DNA from: Tuberibacillus calidus DSM 17572
Lineage (GTDB): Bacteria; Bacillota; Bacilli; Bacillales; Sporolactobacillaceae
Direction of reading: 5' to 3'
Assembly (NCBI RefSeq): GCF_000430685.1
Contig: NZ_AUMM01000004.1
Location: 62,001 to 126,000 of the forward strand
DNA: 64,000 nucleotides
This document shows, piece after piece, positions 36,766 through 46,257 of this stretch. Position 1 is the first letter of the stretch, and every line of letters begins with the position of its first letter. The notes beneath the pieces were generated by a model that did not search any database, was not told the origin of the DNA, and worked only from the letters and a program-made list of their open reading frames with translations. The position numbers and the translations under genes were made by a program.

Positions 36766-38028
36766 ATGGGAGTTACCTTATCAGAATTAGAAAATATGAA
36801 ACTTAAAGATTTGTATCAACTGGCGAAGCACTACAAAATCTCTTACTATGGTAAGCTGAATAAACGCGAGTTGATTTTTGCCATTTTAAAAGCTCAGGCC
36901 GAACAAGACGGCTTATCCTTCATGGAAGGGGTATTGGAAATCATCCCGAATGAAGGATTCGGTTTTTTGCGTCCGATCAATTATTCACCCAGCTCTGAAG
37001 ACATCTATATTTCCGCTTCGCAAATTCGCCGTTTTGACTTGCGGAACGGGGATAAGGTTTCCGGTAAAGTGCGACCGCCGAAGGAAAACGAACGCTATTA
37101 CGGCTTGTTGCACGTCGAAGCAGTGAACGGTGAAAATCCTGATACGGCAAGGGAACGCGTCCACTTTCCAGCGTTGACACCGCTTTATCCAGACCGGAAA
37201 ATGCATTTGGAGACGACTCCAGAAAACATTGCCACCCGGGTCATTGATATGATTGCCCCTGTTGGCTTTGGCCAGCGCGGACTAATCGTTGCGCCGCCAA
37301 AAGCAGGTAAAACGATGCTGCTCAAGCAAATTGCCAACAGCATCACGACGAATCACCCCGAGGTCGAGCTGATCATGCTGCTCGTCGATGAACGCCCTGA
37401 GGAAGTCACAGACATCGAGCGATCGGTGCAAGGAGAAGTCGTCAGCTCCACATTTGACGAAGTTCCGGAAAATCATATCAAAGTGTCGGAACTCGTTCTT
37501 GAGAGAGCGATGCGCCTCGTCGAGCATAAGAAAGATGTCGTCATCTTAATGGACAGCATCACGCGCTTGGCCCGCGCCTATAACCTTGTCATCCCGCCGA
37601 GCGGCCGCACGCTTTCCGGCGGTATTGACCCGGCAGCTTTCCACCGCCCGAAACGATTCTTCGGGGCTGCGCGCAATATTGAGGAAGGCGGTAGCCTCAC
37701 CATTCTTGCAACGGCTTTAATTGACACCGGTTCGCGGATGGATGATGTCATTTATGAAGAATTTAAAGGAACTGGGAACATGGAGCTTCATCTCGACCGC
37801 CGTTTGGCCGAACGCCGCATCTTCCCAGCCATTGACATCCGCCGTTCCGGAACGCGGAAAGAAGAACTTTTGATTGAAAAAGAACATCTCGAACATTTAT
37901 GGGCGATGCGCAAAACGATGGATGAAACGCCGGAATTCGTGGAACATTTTTACCGCCGCCTCAAACAGACACGATCCAACGAGGAGTTCTTCGATTTATT
38001 TGCCAAAGAACGAAGTGGAAAATTATAA
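36766..38028 (+). CDS. rho: transcription termination factor Rho
   Basis: The 420-residue hexameric RNA helicase. The N-terminal Rho-N domain ([20 protein letters not shown]) is followed by a cold-shock-like RNA-binding domain ([36 protein letters not shown]). The ATPase domain carries Walker [16 protein letters not shown] (about 178) and the Q-loop/R-loop region ([36 protein letters not shown]). Length is normal for Bacillales. The order glpX-rho-rpmE-tdk is conserved with B. subtilis. Confidence 0.96.
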   Translation: MGVTLSELENMKLKDLYQLAKHYKISYYGKLNKRELIFAILKAQAEQDGLSFMEGVLEIIPNEGFGFLRPINYSPSSEDIYISASQIRRFDLRNGDKVSGKVRPPKENERYYGLLHVEAVNGENPDTARERVHFPALTPLYPDRKMHLETTPENIATRVIDMIAPVGFGQRGLIVAPPKAGKTMLLKQIANSITTNHPEVELIMLLVDERPEEVTDIERSVQGEVVSSTFDEVPENHIKVSELVLERAMRLVEHKKDVVILMDSITRLARAYNLVIPPSGRTLSGGIDPAAFHRPKRFFGAARNIEEGGSLTILATALIDTGSRMDDVIYEEFKGTGNMELHLDRRLAERRIFPAIDIRRSGTRKEELLIEKEHLEHLWAMRKTMDETPEFVEHFYRRLKQTRSNEEFFDLFAKERSGKL

Positions 38029-38106
38029 AAGGAAAAAGCATGTGTAAAATTTATCGGAGCAAAGTGATGGAAAAATAGAGAAGGCACTCTAACATAAATC
38101 GGCGCC

Positions 38107-38135
38107 TTGAAATGAGGGACCACTCCTGTTATAAT
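38107..38135 (+). promoter_or_regulatory. rpmE promoter
   Basis: TTGAAA (38107-38112), 17 bases, TATAAT (38130-38135) with extended TG. One of the best sigma-A promoters in the window, fitting a ribosomal protein gene. Confidence 0.8.
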
Positions 38136-38152
38136 GTCATTTGTGTAATTAA

Positions 38153-38177
38153 CTCTGGTTTGAAAGATTAACCAGGG
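38153..38177 (+). promoter_or_regulatory. possible L31 ribosomal-protein leader hairpin
   Basis: CTCTGGTT (38153-38160) pairs with AACCAGGG (38170-38177) in the short rpmE leader, just upstream of AAAGGAG. Autoregulatory L31 leader RNAs have been described in Firmicutes; whether this is one cannot be settled without a covariance-model search. Confidence 0.4.
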
Positions 38178-38198
38178 CATAAAGGAGCTGAAACGAAG

Positions 38199-38402
38199 AT
38201 GAAAAACGCCATTCATCCGGGATATCATAAAGTAAAAGTCCAATGCGCTTGCGGAAACGAATTCGAAACCGGTTCGACCAAAGAAGGTCCGATCCGTGTC
38301 GAAGTGTGCTCCGAATGCCATCCATTCTATACGGGGCGTCAACGCTTCACCGAAACCGGCGGCCGTGTGGACCGTTTCAAAAAGAAATACAACCTCAAAT
38401 AA
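38199..38402 (+). CDS. rpmE: ribosomal protein bL31 (zinc-binding form)
   Basis: The 67-residue 50S subunit protein with the zinc-binding cysteines C-A-C near residues 16-18 and C-S-E-C at about 37-40, so this is the C+ form used when zinc is sufficient. It ends with the conserved [20 protein letters not shown] followed by KKKY. The ATG follows AAAGGAG at 11 bases. Confidence 0.97.
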   Translation: MKNAIHPGYHKVKVQCACGNEFETGSTKEGPIRVEVCSECHPFYTGRQRFTETGGRVDRFKKKYNLK

Positions 38403-38420
38403 TGTTATACAAAATCAAGG

Positions 38421-38529
38421 GGTTGACTCAACACGATGGGCGAAAAACTCCGCCAGAACGATATATAGAGGTTCTCACACAATGTTCCACTATATAACAG
38501 CTTTGGCGGAAAGCCTTCTTGAGTCAACC
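38421..38529. repeat. 109 bp imperfect inverted-repeat element between rpmE and tdk
   Basis: GGTTGACTCAA (38421-38431) and TTGAGTCAACC (38519-38529) are perfect inverted ends. Inside them TCCGCCA pairs with TGGCGGA and TATATAG with CTATATA, giving one long cruciform/hairpin. It may act as the rpmE terminator (TCTTTTC follows) or be a MITE-like insertion. No ORF. Confidence 0.7.
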
Positions 38530-38608
38530 TCTTTTCAATAGGTGCTTATGTCTGGGGATGCTGTCACCCGGTTTAACTATGGAATAAAAACGAAAGGATG
38601 TTTGCGGC

Positions 38609-39223
38609 ATGCCATTTTACCGCAAATGCGGCTCGATTGAATGTATCTGCGGCGGGATGTTTTCCGGAAAATCGGAAGAACTCATTCGGCGCGTCAGAAG
38701 GGCGGCTTATGGGAAACAAAAAGTGCAAGTTTTTAAACCGATGATTGATAATCGCTATGACGTGGATTCAGTCGTTTCCCACGATGGTAAATCGATTGAA
38801 GCGCGTCCGATCGAATGGTCCAAAGACATCCTTAATCTCGTTGAAGAAGATACGGACGTCGTTGCCATTGATGAAATTCAGTTCTTTGATGATTCGATCG
38901 TCACAGTCGTAAAAATCTTGGCTGATCGTGGGAAACGCGTCATCTTTGCCGGTTTGGACATGGATTTTCGCGGCGAGCCGTTTCACCCTGTCCCTGAACT
39001 CATGGCCATCGCCGAGAGCGTCACGAAACTGAATGCCATCTGCGTCATATGCGGAAACCCAGCCAGCCGCACGCAGAGACTTATTGACGGAAAGCCCGCC
39101 GCCTATACCGATCCGGTCATTATGGTCGGCGCCGCAGAATCCTATGAAGCCCGCTGCCGCGATTGTCACGAGGTACCCGGCAAACCTATCCCAATCTTGA
39201 AAAAAGAACTTGAACTTAAATAA
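38609..39223 (+). CDS. tdk: thymidine kinase
   Basis: The 204-residue type II thymidine kinase phosphorylates thymidine with ATP for DNA precursor salvage. It shows the P-loop [15 protein letters not shown] (about 15-29), the Walker B-like [10 protein letters not shown] (about 89-98) with catalytic Glu, the lasso/zinc ribbon cysteines CVIC (about 146) and CRDC (about 184), and [15 protein letters not shown]. The ATG has AAAGGATG about 11 bases before it. Normal length. Confidence 0.96.
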   Translation: MPFYRKCGSIECICGGMFSGKSEELIRRVRRAAYGKQKVQVFKPMIDNRYDVDSVVSHDGKSIEARPIEWSKDILNLVEEDTDVVAIDEIQFFDDSIVTVVKILADRGKRVIFAGLDMDFRGEPFHPVPELMAIAESVTKLNAICVICGNPASRTQRLIDGKPAAYTDPVIMVGAAESYEARCRDCHEVPGKPIPILKKELELK

Positions 39224-39289
39224 AACCGAAACCTCTGGTACCACCGATGAGTGAATTTAACCGTTAAGGCATATATCAGTCAAAAAAGG

Positions 39290-39315
39290 ACCACAGTGCA
39301 TAGAGCTGTGGTTTT
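39290..39315 (+). terminator. tdk terminator
   Basis: ACCACAG (39290-39296) pairs with CTGTGGT (39305-39311), followed by TTTTC. Confidence 0.7.
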
Positions 39316-39341
39316 TCTAATTGGTGAAGGAATGTACTTCT

Positions 39342-39378
39342 GGAACAAAAAAACCCCCGCGCTCCTCGTTTTTGTTCC
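39342..39378. repeat. inverted repeat GGAACAAAAA in the tdk-mtlA gap
   Basis: GGAACAAAAA (39342-39351) and TTTTTGTTCC (39369-39378) are perfect 10 bp arms. This may be a second terminator. The rest of the 39316-39591 gap has no gene; it holds a TTGACA (39475-39480) without a well-spaced -10, a perfect DnaA-box 9-mer TGTGGATAA (39534-39542) and a cre-like site. Confidence 0.5.
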
Positions 39379-39562
39379 TGGTTTTTCGCCGATGGCTTTT
39401 TAGATTTTAAAAAGGTAGCGGCATCGATCCAGGGCTTTGGCACCCCATTAAATCGGGAAATGACAACAACGGCTTTGACAAAATCTATTTTAGATTAAAT
39501 TGAAGCTTGTTCTGAGCCTCCTTATACTTGAATTGTGGATAAAATATGAACGCCACGAGAAA

Positions 39563-39576
39563 TGTAAACGTTTTAT
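39563..39576 (+). promoter_or_regulatory. cre-like CcpA site upstream of mtlA
   Basis: TGTAAACGTTTTAT (39563-39576) matches the catabolite-responsive element (TGnAAnCGnTnnCA) at most positions but loses the final CA. It lies 16 bases before the mtlA start, overlapping the leader, where bound CcpA could block elongation. Confidence 0.5.
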
Positions 39577-39591
39577 TAAGGAGGACTTACC

Positions 39592-41028
39592 ATGACGGCG
39601 ATTGCCGAAAAACATACACAGCAAACGTCTTTTAAAGTAAAAATCCAGCGTTTGGGCAGCTTCTTAAGCGGAATGATCATGCCGAACATTGGTGCATTTA
39701 TCGCTTGGGGGTTAATTACAGCATTATTTATCCCAAAAGGATATCTGCCAAACAAGCATTTGGCAGAGCTAGTCGACCCCATTATTAAATTTCTTTTGCC
39801 CATCTTAATTGGTTATACCGGGGGTAAAATCGTTTATAAGGAACGCGGTGGCGTTGTCGGCGCTGTGGCGACAATCGGTGTTATCGTTGGATCCGATGTG
39901 ACGATGTTCTTAGGTGCCATGATTATGGGGCCGATCGGCGCCTATTGCATTAAGCAGTTTGACAGAGCCGTGGAAGGTAAAATTCGCCAAGGCTTTGAAA
40001 TGATTGTCAACAACTTCTCAGCCGGTATTATCGGTGGGATCTTAGCGATTCTTGCTTTCCTCGGCATTGGCCCGGCTGTTCAAACCTTAGACCACTGGCT
40101 GACAACGGGTGTTCAATTTATCGTTGATGCCAATCTCATTCCATTAGCTAATATTTTTATTGAACCAGCAAAAGTCTTGTTCCTTAACAATGCCATAAAC
40201 CACGGGATTTTGACACCGCTTGGCATTCAAGAGGCAAAAGAGCACGGTTACTCTATTTTATTCTTACTAGAAGCAAACCCTGGCCCTGGTATTGGCCTGC
40301 TACTAGCCTATATGTTCTTTGGCAAAGGGACAGCCAAAACATCCGCTCCCGGTGCGGCTTTAATTCAGTTCATTGGCGGTATTCACGAAATTTATTTCCC
40401 ATACGTCCTGATGAACCCGTTATTAGTGTTTGCGGTCATGGCGGGTGGCGTCAGCGGTGTCTTTACTTTAAACCTTTTACACGCTGGCTTAATCGCCCCA
40501 GCTTCACCAGGAAGCATTATTGCCGTTCTTGCCATGACACCAAAAGGGCATTATTTCGGAGTTTTAGCTGGCGTCATCGTGGCAGCGGCCGTCACCTTTA
40601 TCGTTGCCTCGTTCATCCTTAAAACGAGCAAACAGACGGAACAAAATCTTTTAGAAGCTGCTGATAAAATGCAACAAATGAAAGGTAAGAAAAGTAGCGT
40701 CGCTTCTGTTTTTGATAGTCAAGCGAATCAAGAAAACTTAGAAAAAACGGTCAACAAAATCGTGTTTGCTTGTGATGCCGGAATGGGCTCGAGTGCGATG
40801 GGTGCCTCCATCCTCCGGAAAAAAGTGAAAGATGCGGGCTTAGACATCGAAGTCACGAATACGTCGATTAACAATCTTCCCGATGATGCCGATGTGGTAG
40901 TCACTCAAGAAGAATTGACCAACCGGGCAAAAGCGAAACTGCCAAAAGCCACTCATATTTCCGTCGACAATTTCTTAAGCAGTCCAAAATATGATGAACT
41001 GATCGAAAAACTAAAAGACAATCAATAA
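39592..41028 (+). CDS. mtlA: mannitol PTS EIICB component
   Basis: The 478-residue membrane permease takes up and phosphorylates mannitol. The EIIC domain has about eight membrane segments (about 24-345) and the motif GGIHEIYFPYVLMNP (about 262-276). The EIIB domain follows with phospho-Cys in ACDAGMGSSAMGAS (about 394). The EIIA domain is absent and supplied by mtlF. The ATG follows AAGGAGG at 7 bases. Hallmarks match Bacillaceae MtlA. Confidence 0.95.
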   Translation: MTAIAEKHTQQTSFKVKIQRLGSFLSGMIMPNIGAFIAWGLITALFIPKGYLPNKHLAELVDPIIKFLLPILIGYTGGKIVYKERGGVVGAVATIGVIVGSDVTMFLGAMIMGPIGAYCIKQFDRAVEGKIRQGFEMIVNNFSAGIIGGILAILAFLGIGPAVQTLDHWLTTGVQFIVDANLIPLANIFIEPAKVLFLNNAINHGILTPLGIQEAKEHGYSILFLLEANPGPGIGLLLAYMFFGKGTAKTSAPGAALIQFIGGIHEIYFPYVLMNPLLVFAVMAGGVSGVFTLNLLHAGLIAPASPGSIIAVLAMTPKGHYFGVLAGVIVAAAVTFIVASFILKTSKQTEQNLLEAADKMQQMKGKKSSVASVFDSQANQENLEKTVNKIVFACDAGMGSSAMGASILRKKVKDAGLDIEVTNTSINNLPDDADVVVTQEELTNRAKAKLPKATHISVDNFLSSPKYDELIEKLKDNQ

Positions 41029-41039
41029 CCCTATGTAGA

Positions 41040-41080
41040 AACGAGGTGAGCGGGAATTCCCCCGTGCCACCTCGTTTTTT
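41040..41080 (+). terminator. mtlA terminator
   Basis: AACGAGGTG (41040-41048) pairs with CACCTCGTT (41068-41076), with inner CGGG/CCCG, followed by TTTTAA. It separates mtlA from mtlR-mtlF-mtlD. Confidence 0.85.
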
Positions 41081-41140
41081 AATCATGTCAACAAGTGACT
41101 CGACTAAAACGCATTTTCTTCTTATTGTTTAGCAGGTGAT

Positions 41141-41171
41141 TTGCGCGTTATGCTAGAAGAGTAGGTATAAT
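41141..41171 (+). promoter_or_regulatory. putative mtlR promoter
   Basis: TATAAT (41166-41171) with TTGCGC (41141-41146) at a long 19-base spacing. It gives mtlR-mtlF-mtlD a separate start from mtlA. Confidence 0.45.
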
Positions 41172-41216
41172 ATTAAAATGTTGTCAGCATTATAAAGGAA
41201 AACGGAGGTGATGGCG

Positions 41217-43322
41217 ATGTACTTTTCCGCACGAGAAAGGCTTTTACTGGAAGCCCTTTTATCAACAGATGAAGATTTGACAGTCAAGCAATTGGCACAG
41301 GATCTTGGTGTCAGTGAGCGGACCGTTCATAGGGATTTAAAAGGCATTGAAAAAAGCCTTAGAAGCCATCACCTTACGCTCCTTAAAAAATCCGGCGTTG
41401 GCATTCGGATTGCAGGTGCTAAAGAAGACATCGAAGCCCTTCGACTAGCTTTATTGAAACAGCAGCCCAATGAATATACACCTGAAGAACGGCAGACGAT
41501 GATGTTATGCACGTTGCTTGAAGCGGGTGAGCCGACAAAACTCGTGGCGTTGGCCAATGATTTAAATGTCACGATTGGCACAGTCAGCAGTGACTTGACG
41601 AAATTAGAAGGGATGCTACATGACTATAACCTCCAGTTAATTAGAAAAAGAGGCTATGGCGTGGAGCTTGTCGGTGAAGAAGAGTCCAAAAGGAAATTGA
41701 TGAGTGACCTCATTAGCACCCATCTCGACGAATCGGAATTTTTATCGATCGTAAAAGACAACATCAGAAATAAAGCCGGAAAAAGCATGGCTTCCATTTC
41801 CGAAAAATTGCTCGGGCTTGTGGAAAAAGAAAAGCTCATTATTGTGGAACGGGTCATCGAAGAAATCCATCGCGAGTGGAATTACCATATCGCCGACAGT
41901 GCCTATATTGGCCTTGTGGTGCATTTAGCGCTGGCCATTGAGCGCATCCAACAAGGGGAAAACATCCATATCGACTCGACCTATTTGGAAAGTTTGAAGG
42001 CGACACCTGAGTACAACATGGCAGAAAAAATTAGTCGCAAATTGGAGCAAGTTTTCCAAATCGATATTCCGGAAGCCGAAACGGGCTATATCACTATGCA
42101 TCTACAAGGTGCCAAACTAAGATATGAAAATGAATTGATGAATCAACCTGCTCAATTAAAAATCGCCGAAAAGGCGAAAAGTCTCATTGACCACGTCGGC
42201 CGCAAAATCGGTGTAGATTTCACAGATGATTATTCACTGTTTCAAGGACTCGTTACCCATCTCGCCCCGGCGCTTTTTCGGGTCAAGCAGCGCATGCGCA
42301 TCCATAATCCCTTGTTGGAGAAAATTAAACAGGATTATGCTTCGCTGTTTGATATCGTTAAAGACAGTGTGACGAACACTTTTCCAGAACTGAACATTCC
42401 CGACGAAGAGATTGGGTTCATTGTTCTGCACTTTGGTTCCTCGCTATTGAAGCATAAAGATATCAGAAATATTAAGGCACTGGTGATTTGCTCAAGCGGT
42501 ATCGGAACGTCTAAAATTTTGAGCACCCGTCTGAAGAAAGAATTACCTGAATTAAAGGACTTACAAAACGTGTCTCTGTTTCAGTTTGGTAGGATGAACC
42601 CGTCTGAATATGATTTAATTCTATCAACCATTAAGCTGCCCGATTATAACGATGAGTATATTGTCGTCAGTCCCATTTTGACTCAGGAAGAAATTGAGCG
42701 TATCCGGGATGCGATCAACCGTAAAGCGGTACAAAAAATGAAAGTTTCCGATTCGAAGCCGATAGATCTGGGAACGGTTAATGTGCAAAATTTCCGTTCC
42801 TATATTTTGGCGATGAATGAATACGCCGAAGCGATTCTTGCCATCTTGGATCACTTTTTCGTCTATGATTTGGGTTCACCTGCATCGGTCGAAGAGGCGT
42901 TACGGACTTTTTGCAGTAAATTGGAAGAACGCATGCTGATTTCGGATGCTAGGGCGGTGACCGAACGCCTTTTGGAAAGGGAAAAATTCGGCGGCCTCGG
43001 CATCCCAAACACGCATCTTGCCCTTTACCACACAAGGAATCGCGAAATCTATCAACCATCCTTTACGATCGGCATTCTGCGTAACCCGTTAAGCGTGATG
43101 GGGATGGATGAAGCGATGATGCAAGTCGATCATCTTCTGCTGATGCTCGCGCCGGAAGCGGAAAGCCGTGGCGGGATGGACATTCTAAGTCTAATTAGCT
43201 CCCTTATCATTGAAAACGCCTCTTTATTCGAGTCCGGGGACCAAGAGAGCATAAAAGCTTTTCTTGCTTCCAAATTCGATCAATTTTTACACGAAAAAAT
43301 TCAAGAAATGAGGAATAAATAA
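41217..43322 (+). CDS. mtlR: mannitol operon activator MtlR (PRD-containing)
   Basis: The 701-residue PTS-regulated activator of mannitol genes. Domains: N-terminal HTH (ARERLLLEALLSTDEDLTVK, LGVSERTVHRDL, about 4-45), second HTH (LNVTIGTVSSDL, about 118), PRD1 and PRD2 (about 195-400, with phosphorylatable His in MHLQGA and LHFGSS), an EIIB-Gat-like domain (CSSGIGTSKIL, Cys about 424), and an EIIA-Mtl-like C-terminus (NTHLALYHTR, His about 599). The ATG at 41217 follows GGAGG at 8 bases. Its stop overlaps the mtlF start by one base. Confidence 0.94.
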   Translation: MYFSARERLLLEALLSTDEDLTVKQLAQDLGVSERTVHRDLKGIEKSLRSHHLTLLKKSGVGIRIAGAKEDIEALRLALLKQQPNEYTPEERQTMMLCTLLEAGEPTKLVALANDLNVTIGTVSSDLTKLEGMLHDYNLQLIRKRGYGVELVGEEESKRKLMSDLISTHLDESEFLSIVKDNIRNKAGKSMASISEKLLGLVEKEKLIIVERVIEEIHREWNYHIADSAYIGLVVHLALAIERIQQGENIHIDSTYLESLKATPEYNMAEKISRKLEQVFQIDIPEAETGYITMHLQGAKLRYENELMNQPAQLKIAEKAKSLIDHVGRKIGVDFTDDYSLFQGLVTHLAPALFRVKQRMRIHNPLLEKIKQDYASLFDIVKDSVTNTFPELNIPDEEIGFIVLHFGSSLLKHKDIRNIKALVICSSGIGTSKILSTRLKKELPELKDLQNVSLFQFGRMNPSEYDLILSTIKLPDYNDEYIVVSPILTQEEIERIRDAINRKAVQKMKVSDSKPIDLGTVNVQNFRSYILAMNEYAEAILAILDHFFVYDLGSPASVEEALRTFCSKLEERMLISDARAVTERLLEREKFGGLGIPNTHLALYHTRNREIYQPSFTIGILRNPLSVMGMDEAMMQVDHLLLMLAPEAESRGGMDILSLISSLIIENASLFESGDQESIKAFLASKFDQFLHEKIQEMRNK

Positions 43323-43753
43323 TGTCATCGATCCTTAACCCTAACAATATCCTATTAAATCAAAAAGTGAATAACAAAGAAGAAGCGATCCGTCTTGCCG
43401 GGCAAATCTTGGTGGACCAAGGTTATGTCGATGCGGAGTATATCGAAAAAATGCTTGAGCGTGAGAACATTACATCGACCTACATGGGTAATTTCGTAGC
43501 CATTCCTCATGGCACGGAGGATGCCAAACAATCCGTTAAGGCCTCAGGAATCTCCATCGTTCAAGTACCTGAGGGCGTCGATTTTGGCAAAGGCTTGGTT
43601 AAGGTTCTATTCGGCATTGCGGGCAAAGATAATGAACACCTTGAGATTTTGTCCAACATTGCCATTGTATGTTCGGATGAAGCAAACGTTTTAAAAATCG
43701 TCAACGCTAGAACGAAAGAGGAAATTCTCGCCCTCTTTGAAGAGGTGAAGTAA
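43322..43753 (+). CDS. mtlF: mannitol PTS EIIA component
   Basis: The 143-residue cytoplasmic phosphocarrier takes phosphate from HPr to the EIIB domain of MtlA. The phospho-His is in FVAIPHGTEDAK (about residue 62). The N-terminus ILNPNNILLNQKVNNKEEAI is typical. The ATG overlaps the mtlR stop (TAATG), so translation is probably coupled, and it is followed after one base by mtlD. Confidence 0.95.
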   Translation: MSSILNPNNILLNQKVNNKEEAIRLAGQILVDQGYVDAEYIEKMLERENITSTYMGNFVAIPHGTEDAKQSVKASGISIVQVPEGVDFGKGLVKVLFGIAGKDNEHLEILSNIAIVCSDEANVLKIVNARTKEEILALFEEVK

Positions 43754-43754
43754 C

Positions 43755-44894
43755 ATGCGTGCAGTTCACTTTGGTGCGGGCAACATCGGCCGTGGGTTTA
43801 TTGGAAACTTACTTTATCAATCCGGTTACGAGATCTGCTTTATAGATGTTGCCGACGCTCTCGTTCAATTATTAAACGAAAGACGCGAATATACCGTTAT
43901 TTTGGCCGATGAAACCCATGAAGAATTCGTTGTGAAAAATGTATCCGCGATTAATAGTCAGTCTGACCCTGAGCGCGTCATCGATGCCATCAGTCAAGCC
44001 GATCTTGTCACTGCTGCTGTTGGTCCAACGGTTTTGCCGCTTATCGCGGAAATCGTGGCCAAAGGTTTACAGAAACGTCTACAAGAAGGCGCCAAACCCT
44101 TAAATATTATCGCTTGTGAAAATATGATCGGAGCGAGCACTTTACTGAAAGAGAAAGTGTATGAAAAAATCAGCCCGGATGATCGCGCGGCTTTTGATCA
44201 GCATTTTGGCTTTCCGGATGCAGCCGTTGACCGCATTGTTCCTAACCAAAACAATGAAGATAAACTAACCGTTAAAGTCGAACCTTTTTACGAATGGGTC
44301 GTTAACCAAACGCAAGTCATCGGTGAGAAACCGCCGGTCAAAGGCATCACCTATGTGGATGATTTAAACCCGTATATCGAGAGGAAGTTATTTACGGTCA
44401 ACACAGGGCATGCCATTACGGCTTATCTAGGGTATGCGGCTGGTATTCCGACCATTGACCAAGCGATGCAAGATGCCTCGATCCGATCGGTTGTGACAGG
44501 TGCACTCGCTGAAACCGGAGCCGTTTTGATGGAAAAACATGGTTTTGCACAAGCCGAGCATGAAAAATATATTCAAAAAATACTGGGCCGCTTCACGAAT
44601 AAGCATATAACCGATGAAGTCACACGCGTTGGCCGTGCGCCGATTCGGAAATTGGGGCCGAACGATCGGTTAGTTAGCCCTGCTAAACAATACCTGGAAC
44701 TTTTCGGACATGCCCCTGCTCATTTAGTGAAAGGCATCGCTTCCGCTTTAAAATTTGATTTCAAAGAAGATGCCGAAGCCGTCCGTCTTCAAGAAACCAT
44801 CCAAAATCACGGTGTCAAAGCCGCCATCCAAGAATACTGCGGTTTGGATGCGGATGCTGAACTCACAAAGCTGATCCTCAATGAGTATAAATAA
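43755..44894 (+). CDS. mtlD: mannitol-1-phosphate 5-dehydrogenase
   Basis: The 379-residue long-chain polyol dehydrogenase oxidises mannitol 1-phosphate to fructose 6-phosphate with NAD. It has VHFGAGNIGRGFIGNLLYQS at the N-terminus (NAD site), the catalytic-domain VDRIVPNQ, and KLFTVNTGHAITAYLGY with the conserved Lys and His. The ribosome-binding site GAAGAGGTGAAG lies at the end of mtlF. Normal length. With glycolytic genes nearby, its product enters fructose phosphate metabolism. Confidence 0.95.
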   Translation: MRAVHFGAGNIGRGFIGNLLYQSGYEICFIDVADALVQLLNERREYTVILADETHEEFVVKNVSAINSQSDPERVIDAISQADLVTAAVGPTVLPLIAEIVAKGLQKRLQEGAKPLNIIACENMIGASTLLKEKVYEKISPDDRAAFDQHFGFPDAAVDRIVPNQNNEDKLTVKVEPFYEWVVNQTQVIGEKPPVKGITYVDDLNPYIERKLFTVNTGHAITAYLGYAAGIPTIDQAMQDASIRSVVTGALAETGAVLMEKHGFAQAEHEKYIQKILGRFTNKHITDEVTRVGRAPIRKLGPNDRLVSPAKQYLELFGHAPAHLVKGIASALKFDFKEDAEAVRLQETIQNHGVKAAIQEYCGLDADAELTKLILNEYK

Positions 44895-44901
44895 TGGCGA
44901 C

Positions 44902-44928
44902 AGAGTGAGCCGCGGGGCTCGCTCTTTT
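44902..44928 (+). terminator. mtlD terminator
   Basis: AGAGTGAGCC (44902-44911) pairs with GGGCTCGCTCT (44914-44924), followed by TTTAA. Confidence 0.8.
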
Positions 44929-45178
44929 AATATTGGTAAGAAAGCCGCTCCTTTTTCAAGCCAGCATAAAGGTTGCTAAGTCTAAAAAGGTTGCTTTATA
45001 TAGGCCGCTCGGACATAAAAGGGATGCCACATTAAGATGGTGGCACAAGCCAGGAGCTCGCCTTTTCCTTATTTTGGGCTCATTCTTTCGGACTTTGACG
45101 CCTGTTTTTTCCTATAATATAATTGGATTTGGCATCTTGGCGGTGATAAGCCGCGAACGCATATTGAGGTGAAGACCG

Positions 45179-46255
45179 ATGATGTTTGAACGTTTGCAAG
45201 CGTTAGAGGATAGATATGAAAAATTAAATCAGTTATTGTCCGACCCAGAAGTCATCAATGACCCGAAACGGCTGCGGGACTATTCCAAGGAATCTTCGGA
45301 TTTATCGGAGACGGTCCAAACCTATCGGGATTATAAAGCGACGACGAAAGAGCTGGAAGACGCGAAATCCATGCTTGAAGAAGAAAAAGACCCGGATATG
45401 AGGGACATGATTCGCCAGGAAATAGACGAACTTGAAGATCGAAAAGAAGCCTTGGAAGAGCGGCTCAAAATTTTATTGCTTCCGAAAGACCCGAATGATG
45501 AGAAAAACGTTGTCGTCGAAATTCGAGGTGCGGCAGGCGGCGACGAAGCCGCGTTGTTTGCAGGTGACCTTTTCAAAATGTACACCAAATATGCTGAGTC
45601 TCAAGGCTGGCATGTGGATGTCATTGAAGCCTCTCCAAATGAAATCGGCGGCTATAAAGAAATCATTTTTATGATCAATGGGAAAGGCGCCTATTCGAAA
45701 CTAAAATTCGAAAACGGTGCCCACCGCGTGCAGCGCGTCCCGGAAACGGAATCCGGCGGTCGGATTCACACATCCACCGCGACGGTCGCCGTTTTGCCTG
45801 AAGCCGAAGAAGTCGAAGTAGAAATCAACGAAAAAGATATACGCGTCGACACCTTTGCCTCAAGCGGTCCCGGCGGCCAAAGCGTCAACACCACAATGTC
45901 GGCTGTGCGTCTCACCCACATCCCGACCGGCATCGTTGTCTCCTGCCAGGACGAAAAATCGCAAATTAAGAACAAAGAAAAAGCGATGAAAGTTCTCCGC
46001 GCGCGCATTTATGATAAATTTAAAAAAGAAGCGGAAGCCGAATATGCCGCAACGAGAAAATCAGCCATTGGCACAGGTGACCGCTCCGAGCGGATTCGCA
46101 CGTACAACTTCCCGCAAAGCCGCGTGACGGATCACCGCATTGGTTTAACGCTCCATAAACTTGACCAAGTTTTAAATGGGGAGCTGGATGAGATCATCGA
46201 TGCCCTCATCGTCCAAGAACAGGCCGAACTGATTGAAAAAGCGGAGGGTCGCTAA
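45179..46255 (+). CDS. prfA: peptide chain release factor 1
   Basis: The 358-residue factor reads UAA/UAG stops. The decoding motif P-x-T appears as PET in [14 protein letters not shown] (about 184), as I recall for B. subtilis RF1, and the peptidyl-hydrolysis motif GGQ in [12 protein letters not shown] (about 232). ATG codons at 45179 and 45182 are both possible behind GAGGTGA. prmC, which methylates the GGQ glutamine, starts 2 bases after the stop, an expected functional pair. Confidence 0.96.
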   Translation: MMFERLQALEDRYEKLNQLLSDPEVINDPKRLRDYSKESSDLSETVQTYRDYKATTKELEDAKSMLEEEKDPDMRDMIRQEIDELEDRKEALEERLKILLLPKDPNDEKNVVVEIRGAAGGDEAALFAGDLFKMYTKYAESQGWHVDVIEASPNEIGGYKEIIFMINGKGAYSKLKFENGAHRVQRVPETESGGRIHTSTATVAVLPEAEEVEVEINEKDIRVDTFASSGPGGQSVNTTMSAVRLTHIPTGIVVSCQDEKSQIKNKEKAMKVLRARIYDKFKKEAEAEYAATRKSAIGTGDRSERIRTYNFPQSRVTDHRIGLTLHKLDQVLNGELDEIIDALIVQEQAELIEKAEGR

Positions 46256-46257
46256 AC

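Noticed and set aside
39475-39501. Sigma-A promoter TTGACA before mtlA
   Set aside because: The -35 is perfect, but every candidate -10 is 10-15 bases away, too close; MtlR-activated promoters can be irregular, so it stays undecided.
44933-45172. 79-codon frame between mtlD and prfA
   Set aside because: No ribosome-binding site, basic/hydrophobic composition typical of chance translation; it spans the mtlD terminator side and the prfA promoter region.
45900-45935. Non-standard PET in place of PAT in release factor 1
   Set aside because: From memory the B. subtilis RF1 has the same P-E-T at this site, so it is normal for the group.
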